Counted from the first letter of the stretch, positions 19,048 to 27,890 are shown. The stretch is 64,000 nt of DNA from Streptomyces chumphonensis (GCF_014779715.1 NZ_JACXYU010000001.1:1054001-1118000), one strand, 5' to 3'. Program-made: numbers and translations. Notes: generated by a model from the sequence alone, not told the origin.

Positions 19048-20205
19048 TCACAGCCCCATCGACTTCGCGACGATCGAGCGCATGACCTCGCTCGTGCCGC
19101 CGTAGATGCGCGTCACGCGGGTGTCCGCGTACAGCCGGGCGATCGGGTACTCGCGCATGTAGCCGTAGCCGCCGTGCAGCTGGAGGCAGCGGTCGATGAC
19201 CTTGGCGGCCAGCTCGGTGGTGAACAGCTTGGCGGAGGCGGCGTCGGCGGCGGTGAGCTCACCGGCGTCGTGCGCGTCCAGCGCCCGGTCGACGACGGCC
19301 TGCATGGCGTCGACGTCGGCCTTGCAGTCGGCGAGGACGAACTTGGTGTTCTGGAAGGACGCCACGGTCTGACCGAAGACGGTCCGGTCGGTGACGTAGC
19401 TCTGCGCGAAGCGCACGGCCGCGTCGGCCTGGGCGTAGGCGCCGACGGCGATGCCCAGCCGCTCCTGCGGCAGGTTGTGGGCGAGGTAGGAGAAGCCCTT
19501 GCCCTCCTCGCCGAGCAGGTCCTCCACCGGCACCTTGACGTCGGTGAAGCTCAGCTCGGCGGTGTCGGAGGTCTTCAGACCCAGCTTGTCGAGCGTGCGG
19601 CCGACCTCGTAGCCCTCGCTGTGCGCGTCGACGACGAGGATGGAGATGCCGCTGCGCCGGTCCTCCGGCGTGGGCGGGGCGGTGCGGGCGCACACCAGCA
19701 CGCGGTCGGCCTGGACGCCGCCGGTGATGAAGGTCTTGGCGCCGTTGAGGACGTAGTGCGTGCCGTCCTCGGAGAGCTTGGCGGTGGTCTTCATGCCCGC
19801 GAGGTCCGAGCCGGTGCCCGGCTCGGTCATCGCGATGGCGGTCATCATCTCGCCCGAGACGAAGCCCGGCATCCAGCGGCGCAGCTGCTCCTCGGTGCCG
19901 TACTTGAGCAGGTAGGGCAGGCAGAGGGCGGTGTGGACGCTGGAGCCGCCGAAGCTGACCCCGGCGCGGGCGCACTCCTCGCTGATGACGGCGCTGAACT
20001 TGAAGCTGCTCTCGCCGGCGCCGCCGTACTCCTCGGGCACCTCGATGCCGAAGACGCCCAGCTCGCCGAGCTTCTTGTAGAGGTCGCGGGGCACCATGCC
20101 GGCCTGTTCCCACTCGGGGTAGTACGGGGCGACCTCATTGGCGACGAACTCCCGGACGGTCTGCCGGAACGCCTCATGGTCCTCGTTGAACACCGTGCGA
20201 CGCAT
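19048..20205 (-). CDS. Acyl-CoA dehydrogenase
   Basis: 385 residues, FAD-dependent. Signature 1 AMTEPGTGSDLAGM, signature 2 QLHGGYGYMREYPIARLYAD, and the C-terminal IYGGTSEVMR with the catalytic Glu in TSEV. ATG 20205 has GAGGGAGG eight bases upstream. First gene of a two-gene operon with tesB; the substrate chain length is not evident. A palindromic AAGCGCTT lies 39 bases before the start and may be a TetR-type operator. Confidence 0.92.
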   Translation of the reverse strand: MRRTVFNEDHEAFRQTVREFVANEVAPYYPEWEQAGMVPRDLYKKLGELGVFGIEVPEEYGGAGESSFKFSAVISEECARAGVSFGGSSVHTALCLPYLLKYGTEEQLRRWMPGFVSGEMMTAIAMTEPGTGSDLAGMKTTAKLSEDGTHYVLNGAKTFITGGVQADRVLVCARTAPPTPEDRRSGISILVVDAHSEGYEVGRTLDKLGLKTSDTAELSFTDVKVPVEDLLGEEGKGFSYLAHNLPQERLGIAVGAYAQADAAVRFAQSYVTDRTVFGQTVASFQNTKFVLADCKADVDAMQAVVDRALDAHDAGELTAADAASAKLFTTELAAKVIDRCLQLHGGYGYMREYPIARLYADTRVTRIYGGTSEVMRSIVAKSMGL

Positions 20206-20243
20206 GGACGCGCCTCCCTCGGGTAGCTGTCGAACGCCTGTCT

Positions 20244-20251
20244 AAGCGCTT
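20244..20251. promoter_or_regulatory. AAGCGCTT palindrome upstream of the acyl-CoA dehydrogenase operon
   Basis: The 8-bp palindrome is embedded in a broader CTAAGCGCTTGCTCAG-like imperfect repeat in the promoter region, a form I associate with TetR-family control of acyl-CoA dehydrogenase genes. Confidence 0.3.
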
Positions 20252-20370
20252 GCTCAGTCGAAGTTACCCAGCGGTCCCACCCGCTGTCCAGAGCCGCACG
20301 CCCCGTCCGCCCGGTGCCGCACCCGGCCGCCCGCACCGCCACCGGCGATCCCCTGCTACCGTCCGCCGAC

Positions 20371-20739
20371 ATGGACGACGACGGGGTGTACGTGGGCAGC
20401 GCGGGCCGGGACGCCGCACTGGACCGGGGCTGGCTGCTGGGTCACTTCAAGGAGGCCGGCGACCCGCGCCACAGCGAGGCCGTGGAGATCAAGTGGGGTG
20501 TGCACCCCGTGGGCGACCGGCGGACGCGGTGGGTCACCGGCGAGACCCGCACCGCGCTCCTCGTCCTCATCAGCGGGCGGTTCCGGCTGGAGTTCCCGGG
20601 CCGCAGCGTGACCCTGGCCGAGCAGGGCGACTACGTCGTCTGGGAGAAGGGGGTGGACCACTCCTGGTACGCGGAGGAGGAGTCCGTCGTGCTGACGGTC
20701 CGCTGGCCCTCCGTCCCCGGCTACCGCGCCGAGGGCTGA
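20371..20739 (+). CDS. Cupin-domain small protein
   Basis: 122 residues; the last 75 form a single cupin barrel: TRTALLVLISGRFRLEFPGR, LAEQGDYVVWEKGVDHSWYAEEES and VLTVRWPSVPGY. The His of GVDHSW is one expected metal ligand but the first cupin motif lacks the usual HxH, so metal binding is doubtful. Relatives are often labelled signal peptidase I-like, which the sequence does not support. -10-like TACCGT (20357-20362) lies eight bases before the ATG with no Shine-Dalgarno. Function unknown. Confidence 0.72.
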   Translation: MDDDGVYVGSAGRDAALDRGWLLGHFKEAGDPRHSEAVEIKWGVHPVGDRRTRWVTGETRTALLVLISGRFRLEFPGRSVTLAEQGDYVVWEKGVDHSWYAEEESVVLTVRWPSVPGYRAEG

Positions 20740-20876
20740 CCGCCCTCCGCGCACCGCCCGCGGCCGAACACGCCCCGGCCGGGTTCCTGCTGACGGCGCC
20801 TCGGGCCCGCCCGCGCCGCACGGTCGGCTCCGGCCGACCGGCACCGCGTCCCGCCGGTGGGCCCCGGACACGACGA

Positions 20877-20909
20877 AGGCCCCTGCCTGGTCTCCCAGTA
20901 CAGGGGCCT
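20877..20909 (-). terminator. Terminator of tRNA-His
   Basis: AGGCCCCTG pairs with CAGGGGCCT around a 15-base loop, beginning 10 bases beyond the tRNA 3' end. Confidence 0.7.
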
Positions 20910-20919
20910 CGCCCTCAAG

Positions 20920-20992
20920 GGTGAACGACGGGACTTGAACCCGCGACATCCTGGACCACAACCAGGTGCTCTACCAGCTGAGCTACGCCCAC
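20920..20992 (-). tRNA. tRNA-His (GTG)
   Basis: Complete cloverleaf on the minus strand: acceptor GTGGGCG/CGTTCAC, D-stem GCTC, anticodon arm CTGGTTGTGGTCCAG with anticodon GTG, T-arm CGGGTTCAAGTCCCG. C73 faces a genomic G at position -1 (base 20993), the His-specific extra base. No encoded CCA. Confidence 0.93.
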
Positions 20993-21119
20993 CACGTCCG
21001 GTGACGCGACCGGCTTCCGCCGGCCGCCTGCTGCGGGGCTTCCCGCACCGGCCGGATACGAGTGTACAGGGTCGGGGCGGGTGCTCGCGCACGCCTTTTC
21101 GGGGTGCCCGCCCGGCGGC

Positions 21120-21719
21120 TCAGGCCCCGCCCGCGTGGCGGGCGGCGATGGCCTTGGCGGCGTCGGAGTCCGGGCCGGGCTGCGGCACGAAGACGGCTTC
21201 CCGGTAGTAGCGCAGCTCGGCGATGGACTCGCGGATGTCCGTGAGCGCCCGGTGCGTGCCGCCCTTCTCCGGGCTGTTGAAGTACGCCTTCGGGTACCAG
21301 CGGCGGGCCAGCTCCTTGATCGACGAGACGTCGACGAGCCGGTAGTGCAGGTGGGCGTCGAGCGCCGGCATGTCCCGGCTGAGGAAGCCGCGGTCGGTGG
21401 CGATCGAGTTGCCGCACAGCGGCGCCCTCCCCGCCTCCGGCACGTGCTCCTTCACGTACGCCAGGACACGGGCCTCGGCGTCGGCGAGCGTGGTGCCGCC
21501 GTCCAGGGCGTCCAGGAGCCCCGAGGTCGTGTGCATCGTCCGCACGACGTCCGGCATGGACGCCAGCGCCTCGGCGGGGGGACGGATCACGATGTCCACC
21601 CCCTCGCCGAGGATGTTGAGCTCGGCGTCGGTGACCAGCGCGGCCACCTCGATGAGCGCGTCGTCGGTCAGCGAGAGGCCGGTCATCTCGCAGTCGATCC
21701 ACACCATCCGATCGTTCAT
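21120..21719 (-). CDS. orn: Oligoribonuclease
   Basis: 199 residues, a DEDDh 3'-5' exonuclease that degrades di- to pentanucleotides (including pGpG from c-di-GMP turnover). Exo [10 protein letters not shown] with the D-x-E pair, Exo [14 protein letters not shown], and Exo [17 protein letters not shown] with His and Asp are all intact. It follows adpA by 37 bases on the same strand, the conserved adpA-ornA order of Streptomyces. AGGG lies eight bases before the ATG. Confidence 0.95.
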   Translation of the reverse strand: MNDRMVWIDCEMTGLSLTDDALIEVAALVTDAELNILGEGVDIVIRPPAEALASMPDVVRTMHTTSGLLDALDGGTTLADAEARVLAYVKEHVPEAGRAPLCGNSIATDRGFLSRDMPALDAHLHYRLVDVSSIKELARRWYPKAYFNSPEKGGTHRALTDIRESIAELRYYREAVFVPQPGPDSDAAKAIAARHAGGA

Positions 21720-21756
21720 GCGGGCAACCCTACGTTGACGGACGCGCCGCGCGGCC

Positions 21757-22998
21757 TCAGCCCGCCCCGTGGCCCCGCTGGCCCGGCACCCTGGCCGCGT
21801 ACGCCTCGGCGCGCGGCCTGCCGTGCGTCGCGCCCCCGGCCCCTGCGGCGACCAGCGCGGCGTCCGGGAATCCGGGCGCCCCGTGGGCTTCGGAGCGGGC
21901 CGGCGGCATCCGGAGGGGAACCGAGGGTGGACCCCCCTCCGGACCGTCCAGCCCGCCCGCGTCGGAGGCCGCCGGGCGGCGCGCCCGGTAGGCCGCGCGG
22001 TACGTCGCCGGTGAGGCACCGAGCTGCCGCCGGAAGTGCCCACGCAGGGCGACGGGTGAACGGAAGCCGCAGCGCGCCGCGACCTCGTCCACGGAGAACT
22101 CGGAGTTCTCCAGGAGCCGCTGCGCCTGGAGCACCCGCTGGGTGATCAGCCACTGCAGCGGCGCGCTGCCGGTGAGCGCGCGGAACCGCCGGTCGAAGGT
22201 GCGCCTGCTCATGTACGCGCGGGCGGCCAGCGCCTCCACGTCGAACTGCTCGTGGAGGTGCTCCAGCGCCCAGGCGACGACCTCGGCCAGCGGGTCGGTC
22301 CCGATCTCCTCGGGTAAAGACCTGTCCAACCGGTGCAACTGGCCCACTTCGGAGGCGTTGCCCCGGCGGGGCGGCACGACGAGCCGCCGGGCGAGTGCCC
22401 CGGCGGCCTCGGCACCGTGGTCGCTGCGCACCACGTGCAGGCACAGGTCGATGCCGGCGGCGGTACCGGCCGAGGTGAGGATGTCGCCGTCGTCCACGAA
22501 GAGTTCCCGGGGATCGACGTGGACGGCCGGGTAGCGCTTGGCGAGCGTCGGCGCGTACATCCAGTGCGTCGTCGCCGGGCGGCCGTCCAACAGGCCCGCG
22601 GCGGCGAGGACGAACGCCCCCGTGCACAGGCCCATGACGCGCGCGCCCTCCTGGTGGGCGCGGCGCAGCGCCTCCAGGGCGGCCGCCGGTGGTGGTTGGG
22701 TGATCGAGCGCCAGGCCGGGACGACGACGGTGCCCGCCCGCGCGATGGCGTCTATGCCATGAGGAGCTGTCAGTTCGAGGCCGCCCGTGGTGCGTAGGGG
22801 GCCTTCCTCACCGGCGCATACCAGCAGCCGGTACCTGGGTACTCCCGCATCCTGCCGGTCGACGCCGAATACGGAGAGCGGGATCGAGCTCTCGAATATC
22901 GGCCCACCGCCGAACAGCAGCACCGCCACGATCTCGCGACGCCGCCGGGCGGTCAGTTTCCGGACGGGCGCGGGGCCGTGCGATGGGTCCTGGCTCAT
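21757..22998 (-). CDS. adpA: AdpA, master developmental regulator (GATase1-like + AraC HTH), with TTA codon
   Basis: 413 residues. The N-terminal half is the DJ-1/ThiJ-like dimerisation domain ([54 protein letters not shown]); the second half has two AraC/XylS helix-turn-helices ([19 protein letters not shown] and [18 protein letters not shown]). The text is near-identical to recalled AdpA proteins of the A-factor cascade, which activate hundreds of sporulation and antibiotic genes; orn follows as usual. Codon 228 (bases 22317-22315) is TTA, in the linker RSLPEE, so translation should depend on the bldA tRNA. The C-terminal 90 residues are variable and Pro/Gly-rich. GAGGGGGG precedes ATG 22998. 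Confidence 0.96.
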   Translation of the reverse strand: MSQDPSHGPAPVRKLTARRRREIVAVLLFGGGPIFESSIPLSVFGVDRQDAGVPRYRLLVCAGEEGPLRTTGGLELTAPHGIDAIARAGTVVVPAWRSITQPPPAAALEALRRAHQEGARVMGLCTGAFVLAAAGLLDGRPATTHWMYAPTLAKRYPAVHVDPRELFVDDGDILTSAGTAAGIDLCLHVVRSDHGAEAAGALARRLVVPPRRGNASEVGQLHRLDRSLPEEIGTDPLAEVVAWALEHLHEQFDVEALAARAYMSRRTFDRRFRALTGSAPLQWLITQRVLQAQRLLENSEFSVDEVAARCGFRSPVALRGHFRRQLGASPATYRAAYRARRPAASDAGGLDGPEGGPPSVPLRMPPARSEAHGAPGFPDAALVAAGAGGATHGRPRAEAYAARVPGQRGHGAG

Positions 22999-24004
22999 GT
23001 GGTCAAGCCCCCCTCAGTGGTCGCTTTCCTCTCGGTGTTGCACGGTTTCCCCCGCCGTGGTTCTCCAAGATCGAATCTACTGTGTCGTAGGCATCCGCAG
23101 TGACAAGTTCATCACTCAGTGCTTTGTCGACAACACAACGTGGCGTGAAGCATTCGATCACGTTGCGTTGCATCCGTCGACGCCCCGTGGGCGGGCGGGA
23201 GGCTCCCCGGCGGTGCCGCGTATGGTGCGTTCACGGGTTGCACTCCTTTCACTCCTGGTAGGGCGGCCGACGTCCACGATTCTGACAAGGTGTGTACCAC
23301 GTTCGGAAGTTGGCCGAAAAGAGCGCCTGACAGGGGCTCGCTGTGCTGGGGACGAGCGTACGGCGGGTGCACGGGGCGGCCCGGTGGCGCACGACGGCAC
23401 GGCGCCCGCCCGACAACCGCCGCTCAGAGCCTCCGGCCCGCTCCCGCGCCGGTCCGCGCCGCCGCCACGACTCCCGCCACGGGGTGCGCCGCGCCGGATC
23501 CGCCGCCGTGACCAGCGGTGACGCCCCTCCTCGCGAGTGGCCGGGTGTCCGGCCACTCGCGAGGAGGGGCGTCACCGCGGCGAGGCCCGGCACCCCCACC
23601 GCACCGCGATGACGGCTCGACCCGTCCTCCGCCGCTCCCCGGCCGCGTCACCGGTGGCGCACCAGGGGCGCACGGAGGCACGGAGCGGCAGTTCGGAGGC
23701 GATTCCGTGCCGTTCCACGATGCGGACGGTCGCCGCGCCGGACACCGGGGCAGCCGCCCGCGGCCGCCGAGGTGGCCGCGGGGGTCGGGCCCGTCGCCGC
23801 CCAGCGCGCGCGAGACGGCATTGCGCGGGGGCGCGCACTCGGGCATGCTTCGGCCTCGATCCCCGGACCGATCGAAGCCCTGGGCACGGCGCGTGTAGGG
23901 CCGTACCCTGGGGGTAGGGGGATGAAAAGGCAGTTCCCAGACTTTATTGAGCCCGCAACCATCCGTTAGCTCCTCACCCCGAGGACTTCTTCGCCGAGAC
24001 AGCC
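22999..24004. other. 1-kb gene-free region upstream of adpA and the universal stress gene
   Basis: No supported gene. The 170 bases next to adpA (about 22999-23170) are AT-richer than the surroundings and should hold the adpA promoter and leader. TGGCGTGAAG at 23141-23150 is one base off the recalled AdpA consensus TGGCSNGWWY and could serve autoregulation. A perfect 30-bp inverted repeat occupies 23515-23578. Between 23600 and 23950 the sequence is GC-rich with open frames in several phases but without ribosome-binding sites or recognisable domains. Confidence 0.55.
23515..23578. repeat. Perfect 30-bp inverted repeat with 4-base loop
   Basis: Bases 23515-23544 are exactly reverse-complementary to 23549-23578 around GTGT. 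Such a stem is about twice the length of the other terminators in this window. It lies in the gene-free region between the divergent adpA and universal-stress genes, so it terminates no obvious transcript. Confidence 0.9.
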
Positions 24005-24535
24005 ATGGCCGGACACGAGATCCCCGAACCTGCGGACCGCAAGCCGGTCGCCGACGCCCCGGCGCTGCCCGACGCGGTGCCGGACGGCGCACCGGCCCCC
24101 CACCCGTGCGACCCGGCGTTCCAGCACGGCGTGGTCGTCGGCTTCGACGGCTCGCTGTCCAGCGAGCGGGCCCTCGCGTACAGCATCGGCATGGCCCGTC
24201 GGTCCGGTTCCGGTCTGATCATCGTCCACGTCGCCAACCGGCTGCCGACCACGGTGTGGGCCGGGTGCGAGCCCCCCGTCTTCGTCGACGTGCCCGACCA
24301 CCGCACCGAGGTGCTGGGGCTGGAACTGGCCTGCGCGGACCACCTCGCCGAGGTGCCGTGGATCCTCGTCGAGCGCGGCGGCGACATCTGCCACGAACTG
24401 GAGGAGGTCGGCCGCGAGTACGAGGCCGACGCGATCGTCGTCGGGTCCACCCACGGCATCGTGGGACGCATCTTCGGCTCCGTGGCCGGTCGGCTCGCCC
24501 GCCGCGCACAGCGCCCCGTCGTCGTCATCCCCTGA
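24005..24535 (+). CDS. Universal stress protein (UspA family, ATP-binding type)
   Basis: 176 residues. After a 40-residue Pro/Asp-rich lead, the single Usp domain begins VVVGFDGSLSSERALAYSI and ends VGSTHGIVGRIFGSVAGRLA with RRAQRPVVVIP, the G-2X-G-9X-G-S/T nucleotide-binding motif of ATP-binding Usp proteins. Predicted cytoplasmic stress or redox responder. It stands alone, with a strong hairpin downstream. Confidence 0.9.
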   Translation: MAGHEIPEPADRKPVADAPALPDAVPDGAPAPHPCDPAFQHGVVVGFDGSLSSERALAYSIGMARRSGSGLIIVHVANRLPTTVWAGCEPPVFVDVPDHRTEVLGLELACADHLAEVPWILVERGGDICHELEEVGREYEADAIVVGSTHGIVGRIFGSVAGRLARRAQRPVVVIP

Positions 24536-24587
24536 CGGTCCCGAGCGGCTCGCCGCACGTCCCTCCCGCTCCGCCCGCGCACGTCGA

Positions 24588-24633
24588 AGGGCGGCCCCGG
24601 GAGCGTGCCACCATACGCACCCGGAGCCGCCCT
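24588..24633 (+). terminator. Terminator after the universal stress gene
   Basis: AGGGCGGC (24588-24595) pairs with GCCGCCCT (24626-24633), and inner CCGGG pairs with CCCGG, about 50 bases after the stop codon. Confidence 0.75.
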
Positions 24634-24934
24634 GCTGGCCCGGCGTCGCCCATTACGCCGAGCCCAGCCGCCGTACCGGAGACCGTCACTTCCCCGCCGG
24701 CAGCGCGTTGCCGGGTGTATGCCCGTCTCCGCAGCGCGCTGCACGTGCTACGAGCGAGTAGCTTGTCCCAACTCCGTTGGCCGGCCCGAACGTCGGAGCA
24801 CCTCGGGCATCGTCACGTACGGGATGACGGCAGTCCTGGGCTGCCGGGGCCCGCAGACGGACGCACGAGAGCGACGCTCGCACGCGAGGCGCCGCATTGC
24901 CTTGCGGCGGGCGCCGCCGCGCCCCACCATCACG
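24634..24934. other. 300-base stretch with no visible gene
   Basis: Lies between the universal-stress terminator and the end of the VapC-like gene. Somewhat lower GC than its neighbours; no start with a ribosome-binding site, no hairpin and no repeat that I could recognise. Confidence 0.5.
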
Positions 24935-25393
24935 TCAACGGCCGGGAACCACGGCAGGACGCGTGACCGGAACCACGGTCAGGAAGTCGTCCAGCCCCTT
25001 GAAGTCATCCGGATTCGTGGTGAACAACGGCAGCTCCTCGGCCACGGCGACCGCTGCGATCATCAGGTCGGCCACCCGCCGCCTCGGCTTACGACCGGCC
25101 CCGATGACCCCGGCACAAACCCTCCCGTAGATGCGTGCTGCCTCGGAACCGAAGGGAATGGGATCGAACTCGTTCTCCGCCCGCTGCAGCACGTCCAGCC
25201 TCCGGGCACGCTCGGCGTGCTCGTCGTAGTCGCTCTGGTCCTCGTTCCTTCGTACCTCGTGCGGCCCTGCGGACAGCTCGGCCAGCGTGATGGCACTGAT
25301 CGCCACCTCGGCGGGCAGCTCGCCCGGATCGATCGCCCTGCGGAGGATCATGATGTTCGTGTCGAGCAGACCCTGCCGGTGCTCAACGGGCAT
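24935..25393 (-). CDS. vapC: VapC-like PIN-domain toxin
   Basis: 152 residues with the acidic PIN active-site set: Asp in GLLDTNIMIL near the N-terminus, Glu in ITLAELSAG, Asp in VADLMIAAVA and Asp in TTNPDDFKGL. PIN toxins are Mg2+-dependent RNases that cut tRNA or rRNA. ATG 25393 lies inside the antitoxin gene, overlapping its end by 11 bases, the usual coupled antitoxin-toxin layout; the longer in-frame lead is only antitoxin antisense-phase text. Complete and apparently functional. Confidence 0.88.
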   Translation of the reverse strand: MPVEHRQGLLDTNIMILRRAIDPGELPAEVAISAITLAELSAGPHEVRRNEDQSDYDEHAERARRLDVLQRAENEFDPIPFGSEAARIYGRVCAGVIGAGRKPRRRVADLMIAAVAVAEELPLFTTNPDDFKGLDDFLTVVPVTRPAVVPGR

Positions 25394-25652
25394 AGGGGTC
25401 CCCCTGCTCCTGGTCGGCAGTGGCTTCCTGGTCCCTGCGGAAGGCGTCAAGCGAAGGAGTCGGCGCGGTGGAGGACATCCCGGCGAACTCTTCGCGGGAG
25501 ACGAATCGCCGACGCCGACGCAGAGGAATCAGTTCGCCGATGTGGTGCCCGTCACGCGTCACCGTGAACGCCTGACCGCTTTGGACGGCCTGCATGATCT
25601 CCTTGGACCTGCTCCGCAGGTCGCGCTGGGTGATCTCCTGCTGTGCACTCAT
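25383..25652 (-). CDS. vapB: Phd/YefM-type antitoxin
   Basis: 89 residues; residues 7-48 (ITQRDLRSRSKEIMQAVQSG followed by FTVTRDGHHIGELIPL) are the Phd/YefM DNA-binding dimerisation fold, and the acidic tail after residue 60 would wrap the toxin. No Shine-Dalgarno: a TATGGT -10 six bases upstream suggests a leaderless message. A 7-bp inverted repeat at 25683-25699 upstream is a likely autoregulatory operator. Confidence 0.85.
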   Translation of the reverse strand: MSAQQEITQRDLRSRSKEIMQAVQSGQAFTVTRDGHHIGELIPLRRRRRFVSREEFAGMSSTAPTPSLDAFRRDQEATADQEQGDPYAR

Positions 25653-25658
25653 GACATC

Positions 25659-25699
25659 ACCATACGCGCCCCGTGCTACCTGGTGCCACTCGGTGGCAC
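25659..25699 (-). promoter_or_regulatory. vapBC promoter: -10 element and inverted-repeat operator
   Basis: On the minus strand TATGGT (25664-25659) is followed after six bases by the vapB ATG. GTGCCAC-TCG-GTGGCAC at 25683-25699 covers the expected -35 region, as typical for conditional self-repression by toxin-antitoxin complexes. Confidence 0.45.
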
Positions 25700-25717
25700 A
25701 CGCTTCGGGTGCACCTG

Positions 25718-25748
25718 CCCGGGGCCCGGACCTGATCCGGGCCCCGGG
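25718..25748 (-). terminator. glmS terminator
   Basis: Perfect 13-bp stem CCCGGGGCCCGGA/TCCGGGCCCCGGG with a 5-base loop, beginning 6 bases after the glmS stop codon. Confidence 0.8.
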
Positions 25749-25753
25749 GGAGG

Positions 25754-27580
25754 TCACTCGACGGTGACGGACTTGGCGAGGTTGCGGGGCTTGTCGATGT
25801 CCCGGCCCAGGGCCAGCGCCGTGTGGTAGGCGAGGAGCTGGAGCGGGATGCCCATGAGGATCGGGTCCAGCTCGGGCTCGTTGCGGGGGACGACGACCGT
25901 GTGGTCGGCCTTCTCCTGCTCGGTGTGGGCGACGGCGAGGATGCGGCCGCTGCGGGCCTTGATCTCCTCCAGCGTCGCGCGGTTCTTGTCCACCAGGTCG
26001 TCGTCGGGGACGATCGCCACCGTCGGGACGGCGGGCTCGATCAGCGCCAGCGGACCGTGCTTCAGCTCGGAGGCCGGGTACGCCTCGGCGTGGATGTAGG
26101 AGATCTCCTTGAGCTTCAGCGACGCCTCCAGCGCCACCGGGTAGCCCCGCACGCGGCCCACGAACATCATCGACTTGGCCTGGGCGTAGTCCGCCGCGAG
26201 CGCCGCGATGCGGTCCTCGTTCGCGACGATCTCGGCGATCTGCGCGGGGAGTTTGCGCAGCCCCTCGATGACGCGCTTGCCGTCGGCGACGGACAGGTCG
26301 CGGATGCGTCCCAGGTGCAGCGCCAGCAGCGCGAACGCCACAGCGGTGTTGGTGAAGCACTTGGTCGAGACGACGCAGACCTCCGGCCCGGCGTGCACGT
26401 AGACGCCGCCGTCCGTCTCGCGGGCGATGGCCGAGCCGACGACGTTGACGACGCCGAGCACGCGCGCGCCCTTGCGCTTGAGCTCCTGCACGGCGGCGAG
26501 CGTGTCGTACGTCTCGCCGGACTGGCTGACGGCGATGTAGAGCGTGTCCGGGTCCACGACGGCGTTGCGGTAGCGGAACTCGCTGGCCGGTTCGGCGTCG
26601 GCGGGGATGCGGGCCAGCTCCTCGATGAGCTGGGCGCCGATGAGACCGGCGTGGTACGCCGAGCCGCAGCCGAGGATCTTGACGCGGCGCACGGCGCGGG
26701 CCTCGCGGGCGTCCATGTTGAGGCCGCCGAGCCGGACGGTGGCGAACCGGTCGTCGATCCGGCCGCGCAGGACGCGGTCGACGGCGTCGGCCTGCTCGGC
26801 GATCTCCTTGTGCATGAACGTGTCGTGGCCGCCCATGTCGTAGGACTCGGCGGCCCATTCCACCGTCTCCGGCGTGGCGGACGTCCGCGAGCCCTCGGTG
26901 GTGTAGGTGCGGTAGTCGTCGGCCTTGAGGGTGGCCATCTCGCCGTCGTCCAGGGTGACGACCTGGCGGGTGTGGGAGACGAGCGCCGCGACGTCGGAGG
27001 CGACCAGCATCTCGTGCTCGCCGATGCCCAGCAGCACAGGCGAACCGTTGCGGGCGACGACGATGCGGTCGGGGAAGTCGGCGTGCAGGACGGCGATGCC
27101 GTAGGTGCCCTCGATGACGGCCACGGCTTCGCGGACCTTCTCCTCCAGCGTGGCGCCCTGCGCGCGGCCCACGAGGTGGGAGATGACCTCGGTGTCGGTC
27201 TCGGAGACGAAGGTGACGCCGTCGGCGGTGAGCTTGGCGCGCAGCTCGGCGGCGTTGTCGACGATGCCGTTGTGGACGACGGCCACCGTGCCCTCGGCGT
27301 CCAGGTGCGGGTGGGCGTTCTCGTCGCTGGGCGCGCCGTGGGTGGCCCAACGGGTGTGCGCGATGCCCGTGCCGCCCGCGAACCGCTTGGGCAGTCGGGA
27401 CTCCAGCTCACGGACGCGGCCCTTGGCCTTCGCCGTCTTCAGGCCCGCGTTCTTCCCGGTGCCGCTGCTGTGGATGGCGATGCCGGCCGAGTCGTAGCCC
27501 CGGTACTCCAGCCGCTGCAGCCCCTCCAGCAACAGGGGCGCCGCGTCCCGCTTGCCGATGTACCCCACGATCCCGCACAT
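25754..27580 (-). CDS. glmS: Glutamine--fructose-6-phosphate aminotransferase
   Basis: 608 residues. The N-terminal glutaminase domain starts MCGIVGYIGKR with the Cys2 nucleophile; AHTRWATHG and VVHNGIVDNAAELR bind glutamine. Two SIS sugar-isomerase domains follow (ILGCGSAYHAGL, SQSGETYDTLAA; later VGRVRGYPVALEASLKLKE and ASELKHGPLALIE), ending LAKSVTVE, the invariant C-terminus that carries the ammonia channel. It makes glucosamine-6-phosphate for peptidoglycan. GAGGAG precedes ATG 27580. I see no glmS-ribozyme-like leader, and the 31-base gap to the upstream small gene suggests cotranscription. Confidence 0.96.
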   Translation of the reverse strand: MCGIVGYIGKRDAAPLLLEGLQRLEYRGYDSAGIAIHSSGTGKNAGLKTAKAKGRVRELESRLPKRFAGGTGIAHTRWATHGAPSDENAHPHLDAEGTVAVVHNGIVDNAAELRAKLTADGVTFVSETDTEVISHLVGRAQGATLEEKVREAVAVIEGTYGIAVLHADFPDRIVVARNGSPVLLGIGEHEMLVASDVAALVSHTRQVVTLDDGEMATLKADDYRTYTTEGSRTSATPETVEWAAESYDMGGHDTFMHKEIAEQADAVDRVLRGRIDDRFATVRLGGLNMDAREARAVRRVKILGCGSAYHAGLIGAQLIEELARIPADAEPASEFRYRNAVVDPDTLYIAVSQSGETYDTLAAVQELKRKGARVLGVVNVVGSAIARETDGGVYVHAGPEVCVVSTKCFTNTAVAFALLALHLGRIRDLSVADGKRVIEGLRKLPAQIAEIVANEDRIAALAADYAQAKSMMFVGRVRGYPVALEASLKLKEISYIHAEAYPASELKHGPLALIEPAVPTVAIVPDDDLVDKNRATLEEIKARSGRILAVAHTEQEKADHTVVVPRNEPELDPILMGIPLQLLAYHTALALGRDIDKPRNLAKSVTVE

Positions 27581-27611
27581 GGGCCTCTCCTCGTCCGTCG
27601 TCGCACGTCGC

Positions 27612-27890
27612 TCAGCCGTAGACGATGCGGCGCAGCTGCCGGAGGCTGAGCTCGGGCGGCGCGACCGCCCGGTACGGCAGTTCCGCTTGGATGCGCTCGA
27701 AGATCGCCGGGTTGCGCAGCCCGGCGGACTGCAGTTCCCGGTGCCGGCGGCGCACGTAGTCCTCGGCGGTCTCGTCGAAGTACGCGAGCACGTCGAGGAC
27801 GACCCGCGCGGCCTCACCGCGCGGCAGCGCGGTGGTGCGGGTCAGGTGGTCCACGAGGTCGTCGTGGGCCGGCGTCCGGCGTTCGAGCAC
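27612..27890 (-). CDS. Small conserved actinobacterial protein of unknown function
   Basis: 92 residues from GTG 27890: LVDHLTRTTALPRGEAARVV, YFDETAEDYVRRRHRELQ, FERIQAELPYRAVAPPELS and the terminal LRQLRRIVYG. All-helical and charged with no cysteines or membrane segment. I recognise the sequence style as a conserved Streptomyces family found near glmS but know no function. It ends 31 bases before glmS on the same strand, so it is probably in the same transcript. No clear Shine-Dalgarno. Confidence 0.68.
   Translation of the reverse strand: MLERRTPAHDDLVDHLTRTTALPRGEAARVVLDVLAYFDETAEDYVRRRHRELQSAGLRNPAIFERIQAELPYRAVAPPELSLRQLRRIVYG

Noticed and set aside
23518..23898. A 126-codon frame starting inside the 30-bp inverted repeat
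   Set aside because: Its first residues are just the translated repeat and the rest is low-complexity; no ribosome-binding site.
27581..27611. glmS ribozyme
   Set aside because: Only 31 bases separate glmS from the upstream gene, too short for the ribozyme core.
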